Below, piece after piece: positions 1 through 7,439 of a stretch of DNA of 64,000 bases. This stretch comes from Actinoplanes lutulentus. GTDB lineage: Bacteria > Actinomycetota > Actinomycetes > Mycobacteriales > Micromonosporaceae. The notes under the pieces were generated by a model. The model was not told where the DNA came from. It saw nothing but the letters and a program-made list of their open reading frames with translations, and did no database searches. The position numbers and the translations under genes are program-made. How positions within the stretch are numbered: the stretch's first letter is position 1; each line of letters opens with the position of its first letter. The stretch covers positions 1 to 64,000 of the forward strand of contig NZ_QLMJ01000012.1 in the NCBI RefSeq assembly GCF_003259845.1, read 5' to 3'.

Positions 1-112
1 CTCTCCTTCTGATCTAGACAATCCGAAGGATCTGCGGTGGCCGCCTCTTTCGTCCCGGAAAGTCCGGGTCATACACCACTTCGGTGGACGTGACCCTCGG
101 CACCGAGGTGTC

Positions 113-223
113 GGCACACGTAAGGGGCCCATGGCGGTGATGAGGCCTCACATAGTGCGTGTGTGAGCTCGTGTCTCGGCCCTGGCGTGGATGAAGTCGC
201 ACGTTGTCGTTGCGTGCGTCCTC
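113..223 (-). repeat. Dispersed repeat, copy A (inverted relative to copy near 44.1 kb)
   Basis: Read on the minus strand, this stretch matches the plus strand at about 44110-44221. The match includes a 24-bp identical core (173-196 here, 44137-44160 there) and roughly three quarters identity over about 110 bp by eye. Both copies lie in gene-free DNA. I do not recognise the element. Confidence 0.65.
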
Positions 224-315
224 AGCAACGCCGGCCGTGCGTTACGTGCGATCTCGTTCCCGCTGATCGTCGTTGCGGTGGCCGCGTATCCGTGGAATCC
301 AACTAGGCGGACGAG

Positions 316-487
316 GACACACGGTGGTCCCTCGGCGCGCCGAGACGGGAGCACACGGTGGGCCGCCGGCGCGCCGGGACGAAAGCACACGGTGGGCCGC
401 CGGCGCGCCGGGGCGGGAGCTCACCGTGGGCGCCAGGCCCGGCGAGCCGGGAACCCACTGTGAGCTCCCGGCTCGGCTCTGAGCGCG
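316..487. repeat. 34-bp degenerate tandem repeat array
   Basis: About five head-to-tail units of 34-35 bp are visible at 316-350, 351-384, 385-418, 419-453 and 454-487. The second and third units are nearly identical: each reads GCACACGGTGGG, then a GGCGCGCC palindrome, then a GGGACGAAA or GGGGCGGGA end. The outer units are progressively decayed. The array ends about 40 bp beyond the stop codon of the convergent dehydrogenase gene. Confidence 0.75.
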
Positions 488-524
488 TACCCAAGCAGTG
501 CTCCGCGCGTACCCAAGAAGGGGT

Positions 525-1787
525 TTAAAGGCGGTGCGCCTCGCGCGCCGTGGTGACGCCTCGGGTGTCGAAGAAGCGCTTCGCGATGCGGGCCAGGTGA
601 TCCGGGTCGTATTCGCGGTGGTTCTGCACGAGGATGACCAGGTCGGCGGACGCGGCGGCGCCTTCCAGGTCGTCGGTACGGGAGACCGGCACCCCACTGA
701 CATCCCAGGTCCGCACGTGCGGGTCGTGATAGGCGACCGTCGCGCCGAGTGCGGCCAGCTGCCGGGCCAGGGGAGCGGCCGGCGATTCGCGCTGGTCGGC
801 GATGTTCGCCTTGTAGGTGATCCCGAGCAGCAGCACGGTGGCACCGCGGACAGCCTGGCCATCGGCGTTGAGCAGGTTCTGGGCACGGCGGGCCACATAG
901 GCCGGCATCGTCGTGTTGATCTCCTGGGCCAGCTCGACGAACCGGAACGGATAACCGAGCTTGCTGCGCACGTTGTGTGAGAGGTAGTTCGGGTCGATCG
1001 GGATGCAGTGGCCGCCGACGCCCGGGCCCGGGTAGAACGCCTGGAACCCGAACGGCTTCGTCGACGCCGCGTGGATCACGTCCCAGAGGTCGATGTCGAG
1101 CTCGTGGCAGAACCGGGCCATCTCGTTGACCAGCGCGATGTTGACGTGCCGGTACGTGTTCTCGAGCAGCTTCGCGGTCTCCGCCTCCCGGGTTCCGCGG
1201 GTCGGCACGACGGTCTCGATGAACCGGCCGTAGAACCCGGCGGCGGCGGACGTGCACGACGGGGTGTAGCCGCCGACCACCTTCGGGGTGTTGTGCGGAC
1301 CGTAGACCTCGTTGCCCGGGTCGATCCGCTCCGGGGAGAACGCCAGGTGGAAGTCGATCCCGGCGGTCAGGCCGGAGAGCTGCTCCAGCCGCGGGCGCAC
1401 CTCTTCGTCGGTGGTGCCCGGGTACGTGGTGGACTCCAGCACGACCAGCATGCCGGGGCGCAGGTTGCGCCCGACCGCGGAGGTGGCGCCGAGGACCGCG
1501 CGCAGGTCCGGCCCGTCACCTTCGGAGAGCGGCGTCGGTACGCAGATCACCGCGGTGCGGGCCTGCGCGATCAGGGTCTCGTCGGTGGTCGGCAGGAAGC
1601 CCTCGGCCACCATCTTTGCGACATCGTCGTCGCTGAGGTCGTCCACGTGCGAACGGCCGTCGGCGAGGGCGCGGACCACGGTCTCGTCGACATCGAAGCC
1701 GAGGACGGTGAGGCCGGCCCGGGTCGCCTGCTGCGCCAGCGGCAGCCCGACGTAACCGAGCCCGAGGATGACTACGTCGTAGCTCAC
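525..1787 (-). CDS. Nucleotide-sugar dehydrogenase (UDP-N-acetyl-sugar/UDP-glucose 6-dehydrogenase family)
   Basis: Predicted to oxidise C6 of a nucleotide sugar to the uronic acid with two NAD+ turnovers, supplying an acidic sugar for surface polysaccharide. The 420-residue protein opens with a Rossmann motif GLGYVG (residues 9-14). It has the family's central helix with conserved lysine (AETAKLLENT, about 206) and the catalytic cysteine in GVGGHCIPID (Cys about 261), followed by a C-terminal UDP-binding domain with LLLGITYKANIADQRESP. Length is typical. The GTG start is well placed behind AAGGAG, 8 nt upstream. The Stealth gene lies 18 bp upstream on the same strand, so the two are probably co-transcribed. 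The motifs fit the WecC/WbpA/Ugd group; which sugar is used cannot be told. Confidence 0.9.
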   Translation of the reverse strand: MSYDVVILGLGYVGLPLAQQATRAGLTVLGFDVDETVVRALADGRSHVDDLSDDDVAKMVAEGFLPTTDETLIAQARTAVICVPTPLSEGDGPDLRAVLGATSAVGRNLRPGMLVVLESTTYPGTTDEEVRPRLEQLSGLTAGIDFHLAFSPERIDPGNEVYGPHNTPKVVGGYTPSCTSAAAGFYGRFIETVVPTRGTREAETAKLLENTYRHVNIALVNEMARFCHELDIDLWDVIHAASTKPFGFQAFYPGPGVGGHCIPIDPNYLSHNVRSKLGYPFRFVELAQEINTTMPAYVARRAQNLLNADGQAVRGATVLLLGITYKANIADQRESPAAPLARQLAALGATVAYHDPHVRTWDVSGVPVSRTDDLEGAAASADLVILVQNHREYDPDHLARIAKRFFDTRGVTTAREAHRL

Positions 1788-1805
1788 GGTAAGACTCCTT
1801 GCTGG

Positions 1806-3575
1806 TCAGGCGACGGGCGGAAGCGCCACGTCGGTGGGTGGGACGGGACGTTCGCCGACGCCGGGCTGGCGCGGTGCGGTGACCGCGCGGGTGGCCGGGG
1901 CTGTCGCGGGCCGTGGCTGGCGCAGCTCGAACGGCGAGGCGAACGGCAGGTAGAGCGGCAGGAAGTCGGCGAGCATGGCTTCCTGATCGGCCTTCGCGGC
2001 GCTGGCCACGTCCACGTCGTTCAGGCAGAACGCGTCGACGTCGCGAAAACGCAGCAGCCGGGCGAGACGCAGCGCGGTGACCGGCTGGGCCAGGTCGGTG
2101 TAGAGGTACTTGATCTTTCCGGGGGCGGCCCGGCCGGTCAGGTACGCGTAGTACTGCTGCAGCGACGACAGCAGCGACAGATCGTCCGGGTGCCGGAACT
2201 GGTGTCCCGCGGTCGCCGTCACGTGCTCGGCGAACCGGGCCTCGATCTCGTCGATGACGCTGCGCCGCGACGGGTGCGGCGTGTGCTTCATCTTGCGGGT
2301 CAGCACCCGGCCGAAGGCCTGCTCGATGAGCTTGCGGTTGTTCTTCGCCGCCGAGTCGGCCGGCCGGTCGCCGGGACCGCGGGGCTTGACGTCGACCTGG
2401 GCCTTCGACGGGAAGAACTTGGTCAGCCCGCCCGGTGTGAAGAACAGGTCCGGGGTGATCGGACGACCCAGGATCACGTCGTCGTTGAGGTACAGGAAGT
2501 GCTCGGCGAGCCCGGGGATGCGGTGCAGCCGGGACTCGATCGCCTGCGAGTTGAACGTCGGCAGGGTCCCGGTGTCACCGAAGATCTCCTGGTGGCTGAC
2601 CAGGGTGATCTTCGGGTTGCCGATGTCCAGCCAGGCCGGCACCTGGTCGTCGGTGACCAGGAAGATCCGGCGGATCCAGGGCGCGAAGCTGTGCAGCGCG
2701 CGCAGTGAGTACCGCAGCTCGTCGCGGCTGGCGTACCGGGAGTCGTTCGCGGCCTGCGCGTTGACACCGGTGACCCAGGGGTTGTTCTCCAGGGCGCGGG
2801 CCTTGCGGCGCTGCCAGGCCGGGTCGTCACCGTCGACCCAGGTGTAGACCACGTCGATCGGGAACTCGATCCGGTCCGGGTCGACAGCGGTGAAGATCTC
2901 GCGGGTGCGGTACCCGGTCACGTCGTCGGGGGAGCTGAACGGGCCGAAGACCGGCTCGGGAGCGATCATCGGCGGCTCGTCGGCGGAGATCGTGTCGGCG
3001 ACCGGGTTGCGCCGGGGAGCGATCAGCTTGCGGCCCGACTCGCGCCAGAACTCGATCTCGCAGGCGTACTCGGCGCCGAGCAGCATGCTGCCGTCCGGGT
3101 CGGTGACCGGCCAGTGGACCGAGACGACCTGGGTGTTCCCCCGCCCGGCTTCGAGGACCGTGCGGAGCCGTCCCTGGTCACGCCCGGCGAGCTCGCGCAG
3201 CAGTTCGAGAGCGCGTTCCCGGCCGGACTCCGGCACCGCCACCACGGTCTTCAGCGGTGTGGGCGCGGGCAGCCGGAACCAGTCGATGCCGGCCGCGTCG
3301 AGGGCCTGTGCGACCCGGTCCAGGTTCTCCCGGCGTACCTCGGCGGGTGAGGCCGCGTTCGCCACTCGCGCGGCGACGCCGCGCACTCGCAGCACCCCGC
3401 CGCTGGTCACCCTTGATCGCCGCGGCATCCGGCTGGGTGCGAGAGGCATGAGGGTACGCGCCAAGCCCAGCCGCCGTTCCGGAGCGACTCGGGGCAGCAG
3501 GTGTTTCTCGGCCGACGTGAAGATCCGTCGCCGGACTGCCCAGGGGGTCAGCCGCAGGATCTGCCGCAGGGTCAC
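1806..3575 (-). CDS. Stealth family protein (sugar-1-phosphate transferase, capsule-type)
   Basis: Stealth proteins transfer hexose-1-phosphate units in phosphodiester-linked polysaccharides (bacterial capsule polymerases; related to the catalytic part of GlcNAc-1-phosphotransferase). Conserved regions can be read in order: CR1 with IDVVYTWVDGDDPAW, CR2 with SRDELRYSLRALHSFAPWIRR and the LVTDDQVP strand, a LYLNDDVILG block, CR3 around HPSRRSVIDEIEARF, and CR4 with CLNDVDV near the C-terminus. There is an N-terminal basic region of about 200 residues without a clear family. The GTG start at 3575 is preferred because AGAGGA lies 7 nt upstream. Upstream in-frame starts exist at 3596 (ATG) and 3614 (TTG) without a good binding site. 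It is probably co-transcribed with the downstream dehydrogenase. Confidence 0.85.
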   Translation of the reverse strand: MTLRQILRLTPWAVRRRIFTSAEKHLLPRVAPERRLGLARTLMPLAPSRMPRRSRVTSGGVLRVRGVAARVANAASPAEVRRENLDRVAQALDAAGIDWFRLPAPTPLKTVVAVPESGRERALELLRELAGRDQGRLRTVLEAGRGNTQVVSVHWPVTDPDGSMLLGAEYACEIEFWRESGRKLIAPRRNPVADTISADEPPMIAPEPVFGPFSSPDDVTGYRTREIFTAVDPDRIEFPIDVVYTWVDGDDPAWQRRKARALENNPWVTGVNAQAANDSRYASRDELRYSLRALHSFAPWIRRIFLVTDDQVPAWLDIGNPKITLVSHQEIFGDTGTLPTFNSQAIESRLHRIPGLAEHFLYLNDDVILGRPITPDLFFTPGGLTKFFPSKAQVDVKPRGPGDRPADSAAKNNRKLIEQAFGRVLTRKMKHTPHPSRRSVIDEIEARFAEHVTATAGHQFRHPDDLSLLSSLQQYYAYLTGRAAPGKIKYLYTDLAQPVTALRLARLLRFRDVDAFCLNDVDVASAAKADQEAMLADFLPLYLPFASPFELRQPRPATAPATRAVTAPRQPGVGERPVPPTDVALPPVA

Positions 3576-3814
3576 GCCGTCGTCCTCTCGCCGCATGTCC
3601 GCCGAGCGCTTCAACGCGCCAGACGAGACGGAAGTTGCGGTCTATATCAGGAGTTGCACCCTTTAAATGCGGTATACGTGGTTCATGGGCTTCTTGTGGC
3701 TGTTTGCGAGAGAGCCCACCCCTAGGGGAACGGATAGGGGTCACGGCCGATGCGGGTTGTTGCGTGCGCACTGCATGGTGGAAAGCGGCAACGCGACGAC
3801 GGCGGGAGGCCGAG

Positions 3815-4045
3815 ATGGGCAAGGCAGTGGCGTTTCTGGCAGCACTGATCGCTGGTGTGATCGTGGTGGGCTGGGTGGCCAGCTCGCTGCTCGGCGGGTT
3901 CCTGTACTACCTGATCGTGGGTGCGCTGGTGGTCGGCGGCGGAGCGTGGCTCTACGCCCGGATCAAGCGCGAGCTGGCGCCCGGGACCCGCACTCAGCGG
4001 CGCATCGAGGCAGCGGCCAAGACCTACCGCATGCGGAACAGGTGA
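3815..4045 (+). CDS. Small two-helix membrane protein, function unknown
   Basis: A 76-residue protein starting MGKAVAFLAALIAG. It has two hydrophobic segments (about residues 4-24 and 28-46) and a short basic C-terminal tail (RIKRELAPGTRTQRR) that should face the cytoplasm. The ATG follows GGGAGGC with suitable spacing. It lies 64 bp before ffh on the same strand and may share its transcript. I do not recognise a named family; its position just ahead of the SRP gene suggests nothing firm about function. Confidence 0.75.
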   Translation: MGKAVAFLAALIAGVIVVGWVASSLLGGFLYYLIVGALVVGGGAWLYARIKRELAPGTRTQRRIEAAAKTYRMRNR

Positions 4046-4109
4046 GGCTGGGGCGGTGCGGCTAGGCTTGGTGGCGAACGCCAACTACAACTGACCGGGA
4101 TGTCGCACT

Positions 4110-5660
4110 GTGTTTGACACCTTGAGTGACCGCCTGTCCGGGATCTTCACCAAGCTCCGCGGTAAGGGCAAACTCACCGACGCCGACATCGATGCCACCG
4201 CGCGCGAGATCCGTCTCGCGCTGCTGGAGGCCGATGTGGCGCTGCCGGTGGTCAAGGCGTTCATCGCCAGCCTCAAGGAGCGGGCGCGCGGCGCTGAGGT
4301 CTCCCAGGCGCTCAACCCCGCGCAGCAGATCATCAAGATCGTCCACGAGGAGCTCATCAACATCCTCGGTGGCGAGGGCCGGCGCCTCGTGTTCGCGAAG
4401 CAGCCGCCGACCGTCATCATGCTCGCCGGCCTCCAGGGCGCCGGCAAGACGACGCTCGCCGGCAAGCTGGCCCGCTGGCTGCGGACCCAGGGGCACCAGC
4501 CGCTGCTGGTCGCCGCCGACCTCCAGCGGCCGAACGCTGTCAACCAGCTCCAGGTGGTGGGTGGCCGGGCCGGCGTCGACGTCTACGCCCCCGAGCCGGG
4601 CAGTGGTGTCGGTGACCCGGTCAAGGTCGCGAAAGACTCGATCGAGGTCGCCCGGCGCACCGCCAAGGACATCGTCATCGTCGACACCGCCGGTCGTCTC
4701 GGCATCGACGCCGAGATGATGCGGCAGGCCGCCGACATCCGCGCCGCGGTCGACCCGGACGAGGTCATCTTCGTCATCGACGCGATGGTCGGCCAGGACG
4801 CGGTGCAGACCGCCGAGGCGTTCCGCGACGGCGTCGGCATCACCGGCGTGGTGCTCTCCAAGCTCGACGGCGACGCCCGCGGTGGTGCCGCGCTCTCCGT
4901 CCGGCACGTCACCGGCCAGCCGATCCTCTTCGCCTCCACCGGTGAGAAACTGGAGGACTTCGACGTCTTCCACCCGGACCGGATGGCCAGCCGGATCCTG
5001 GGCATGGGCGACGTCCTGACCCTCATCGAGACCGCCGAGGCGGCGTTCGACGAGGATCAGAAAGAGAAGATGACCAACAAGCTGCTCGGTGGCGAGCAGT
5101 TCACGCTGGAGGACTTCCTCGACCAGCTGATCGCGGTCCGCCGGATGGGCCCGATCGCCAACATCCTCGGCATGATGCCGGGCATGGGCCAGATGAAAGA
5201 CCAGCTGGCCGAGCTGGACGACAGCCACTTCGACCGGGTCACCGCGATCATCCGCTCGATGACCCCGCAGGAGCGCACCACCCCTAAGGTCATCAACGCC
5301 TCCCGCCGCCTGCGCATCGCGAACGGCTCCGGCGTCACGGTGATGGACGTGAACCAGCTGCTCAACCGCTTCACCGACGCACAGAAGATGATGAAGCAGA
5401 TGAGCGGCATGATGGGCCTCCCCGGCGGCCGCCGCTCCGCGACGAAGAGCCCGAAGAACAAGCGCAAGGGTACGAAGAGCGGCAACCGCCCGCGCGGCGG
5501 TGGCGGCGGCATGCCGGCCGGTTTCCCGGGCGGCGGAATGCCGCAGCTCCCGCCGGGCATGGACCCGGGCGCCCTGGGCGGCGGAGGCATGCCGCCCGGC
5601 TTCAAGCTGCCGAAACTCGACTTCAACAAGCTGAACAAGCCCAAGGACGACAAACGCTGA
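4110..5660 (+). CDS. ffh: Signal recognition particle GTPase Ffh
   Basis: Ffh binds 4.5S RNA and signal peptides of nascent membrane proteins and delivers ribosomes to FtsY at the membrane. The 516-residue protein shows the N-domain helices (1-90), the G domain with GLQGAGKTT (107-115), DTAGR (192-196) and SKLDGDARGG, and a methionine-rich M domain (MGPIANILGMMPGMGQMK and MMKQMSGMMG) that forms the signal-peptide groove. A basic then glycine/proline/methionine-rich tail of about 80 residues follows, as in other actinobacteria. Start is GTG. The gene opens the conserved block running to ispG. No 4.5S RNA gene is seen nearby. Confidence 0.97.
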   Translation: MFDTLSDRLSGIFTKLRGKGKLTDADIDATAREIRLALLEADVALPVVKAFIASLKERARGAEVSQALNPAQQIIKIVHEELINILGGEGRRLVFAKQPPTVIMLAGLQGAGKTTLAGKLARWLRTQGHQPLLVAADLQRPNAVNQLQVVGGRAGVDVYAPEPGSGVGDPVKVAKDSIEVARRTAKDIVIVDTAGRLGIDAEMMRQAADIRAAVDPDEVIFVIDAMVGQDAVQTAEAFRDGVGITGVVLSKLDGDARGGAALSVRHVTGQPILFASTGEKLEDFDVFHPDRMASRILGMGDVLTLIETAEAAFDEDQKEKMTNKLLGGEQFTLEDFLDQLIAVRRMGPIANILGMMPGMGQMKDQLAELDDSHFDRVTAIIRSMTPQERTTPKVINASRRLRIANGSGVTVMDVNQLLNRFTDAQKMMKQMSGMMGLPGGRRSATKSPKNKRKGTKSGNRPRGGGGGMPAGFPGGGMPQLPPGMDPGALGGGGMPPGFKLPKLDFNKLNKPKDDKR

Positions 5661-5728
5661 AACGTGGCATGGCGCTACCTGCTTCATGCCTAGTACCGTG
5701 AGGGGTGAGTCCCATCGAGGAGGAATCG

Positions 5729-6331
5729 ATGAGCGTCACCCTTCACGTTGATCTCGCCGCGCTCCTGGCGCGGCGGGATCTGACCGTCGACGACATCGCA
5801 GACCTTCCCGAGGATCTTCGATACGAGTTGATCGACGGAAGGCTCGTTGTGTCTCCCCTCGCCCTGCCCATCCACCAGTTCATCGCCTTCCGGATCGCTG
5901 TCGCGAGCGAGGAGCGCTGTCCGGAAGGCGTTCTCGTCAACGGCGAGCAGGCGGTCCTGCTGGACCGGCGCAACGAGTTGCGACCGGATGTCGTGCTCAT
6001 CTACGAGGAGGGCGCGGGGAGGTCGCCGGTTCGACCGGACGACGTTCCGCTCGTCGTCGAGGTGATCTCGGAGTCGTCGAAGAAATTCGATCGCGACGAG
6101 AAGCTGAAGAAGTACGCCTACGTCGGCATCCGCAACTATTGGATCGTCGACCCGCTGGCCGAGCGCGTCACGCTCACCCAGTTCGCGCTGGGTCCCGGCG
6201 GGGATTACCAGCAGCTGATCCAGACCGATGAGCTGGTCACCGTCGACTGCCCGTGGGAGATCACGCTCGATCTCCCGGCCTGGACGCGCCGGCGAGATCG
6301 GATCCGGGCGGTGGCCCGGCCGGACAGCTGA
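5729..6331 (+). CDS. Uma2 family putative restriction endonuclease-fold protein
   Basis: A 200-residue protein of the Uma2/DUF820 family, which has the PD-(D/E)XK nuclease fold. Family marks are the YELIDGRLVVSP strand near residue 38, the RPDVVLIYEEG acidic strand, PLVVEVISESSKKFDRDEKLKKYAYVG (the E-x-K/S part of the active site and a lysine-rich helix) and NYWIVDPLAERV. Start ATG is chosen because AGGAGG lies 5 nt upstream; an in-frame GTG at 5705 lacks one. Uma2 genes are often present in many copies in actinobacteria and cyanobacteria with no known role. It stands alone between ffh and an amidohydrolase, inside otherwise conserved synteny. Confidence 0.85.
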   Translation: MSVTLHVDLAALLARRDLTVDDIADLPEDLRYELIDGRLVVSPLALPIHQFIAFRIAVASEERCPEGVLVNGEQAVLLDRRNELRPDVVLIYEEGAGRSPVRPDDVPLVVEVISESSKKFDRDEKLKKYAYVGIRNYWIVDPLAERVTLTQFALGPGGDYQQLIQTDELVTVDCPWEITLDLPAWTRRRDRIRAVARPDS

Positions 6332-6356
6332 ACGGGTGATCAGGTAGGACTGTTCC

Positions 6357-7433
6357 ATGGCGTTGCATGTGCGTGGGACGGTCCTGCCGGACGGTGAAGT
6401 CCGGGACATCTGGCTGGTCGGCGATCGGGTCACGTTCGAGCCCGTCGCTGACGCCGAGACGATCAGCGACGGCGGGTTTGTGGTGCCCGGGCTGGTGGAC
6501 GCGCACTGTCACCTCGGGATCGCGTATGGGGCGAAGCCGATTCAAGGGCTTGACCAGGCTCGGGAGCTGGCCGCGATCGATCGGGACGCGGGCGTTCTGG
6601 CTCTGCGGGATGCCGGTTCGCCGTACCCGTACCCGGAACTTGATGACGAACCTGGCGTGCCGCGCCTCGCGCGGGCCGGGAGGCACGTGGCCGCGCCGCG
6701 CCGATACCTGAGGGACATCGGTGTCGAGGTGGCTGCTGACGAGGTGGCCGCCGCGGTGACCGCGCAGGCGAAAGCCGGCACCGGCTGGGTGAAACTGGTC
6801 GGCGACTGGATCGACCGCGGTGTCGGTGACCTGGCGCCGAGCTGGGACGCGGCGACCATGGCGGCCGCTGTCGAGGCGGCGCACGCGGCCGGGGCCCGGG
6901 CCGCGGTGCACACGTTCTCCGAGGAGGGCGTGGAGATCATGGTGAAGGCCGGGGTGGACTCGGTCGAGCACGGCACCGGCCTCACGCTGGACCTGATCGA
7001 CGAGATGGCCCGGCGCGGCACCGCCCTGGTGCCCACGATGATCAACATCCGGACCTTCGGGAACATCGCCGATTCGGCGAGGGGCAAATTCGATGGGTAC
7101 GCGGACCACATGATCGCCCTGCGCGACCGATTCCCATCAGTGGTGCTGGCCGCCCACGAGGCCGGCGTCCCGATCTTCGTCGGCACCGACGCGGGCGGCG
7201 GCATCCGGCACGGGCTGGCCGCCGACGAGATGCTCTACCTGCACGAGGCCGGGATCCCGGCGGAGGCGGTGCTCGCCGCGGCGTCGTGGAAGGCGCGGGA
7301 GTGGCTCGGCTTCCCGGGACTGGTCGAGGGCGGCCTGGCGGACCTCGTGGTCTACGACGCCGACCCGCGGGTGGACCTGCGAGTGGTGAAGGCGCCCCGC
7401 CGGATCGTGCTGCGAGGCGCCGTCATCAGGTAA
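6357..7433 (+). CDS. Amidohydrolase family protein (imidazolonepropionase-like)
   Basis: A 358-residue metal-dependent hydrolase of the amidohydrolase superfamily. Metal-binding motifs appear in order: the HxH pair in VDAHCHLG (His50, His52), AVHTFSEEG, SVEHGTGL, and the catalytic Asp in VGTDAGGG. The C-terminal ADLVVYDADP strand closes the small beta-sandwich that also includes the N-terminus. A lysine in GWVKLVGDW may be the bridging residue. Substrate cannot be assigned; the family includes imidazolonepropionase, prolidase-like and aryldialkyl phosphatase-like enzymes. It starts 25 bp after the Uma2 stop and converges on the beta-propeller gene. Confidence 0.85.
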   Translation: MALHVRGTVLPDGEVRDIWLVGDRVTFEPVADAETISDGGFVVPGLVDAHCHLGIAYGAKPIQGLDQARELAAIDRDAGVLALRDAGSPYPYPELDDEPGVPRLARAGRHVAAPRRYLRDIGVEVAADEVAAAVTAQAKAGTGWVKLVGDWIDRGVGDLAPSWDAATMAAAVEAAHAAGARAAVHTFSEEGVEIMVKAGVDSVEHGTGLTLDLIDEMARRGTALVPTMINIRTFGNIADSARGKFDGYADHMIALRDRFPSVVLAAHEAGVPIFVGTDAGGGIRHGLAADEMLYLHEAGIPAEAVLAAASWKAREWLGFPGLVEGGLADLVVYDADPRVDLRVVKAPRRIVLRGAVIR

Positions 7434-7439
7434 GCGGGC

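Larger units (their letters stand above)
1..524. other. Intergenic region, no supported gene
   Basis: No open frame here has a recognisable product, a good ribosome binding site or a family match. The stretch lies beyond the 3' end of the nucleotide-sugar dehydrogenase gene. It holds a dispersed repeat copy (about 113-223) and an array of degenerate 34-bp direct repeats (316-487). The many overlapping arginine- and proline-rich open frames are what GC-rich repeats give in every frame. Confidence 0.6.

Noticed and set aside
14..202. Minus-strand frame whose predicted start resembles a frame at 44131 (both begin MRLHPRQGRD)
   Set aside because: The similarity follows the DNA repeat, includes frame-neutral changes and gaps, has no binding site and no family. 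I treat it as a repeat, not a gene.
316..487. Possible CRISPR array in the 34-bp repeats
   Set aside because: Units are directly adjacent with no unique spacers, and no cas genes are present.
1008..2708. Long plus-strand open frame opposite the dehydrogenase and Stealth genes
   Set aside because: It is antisense to two proteins with clear catalytic motifs. Its composition is typical of the shadow frame of a GC-rich gene.
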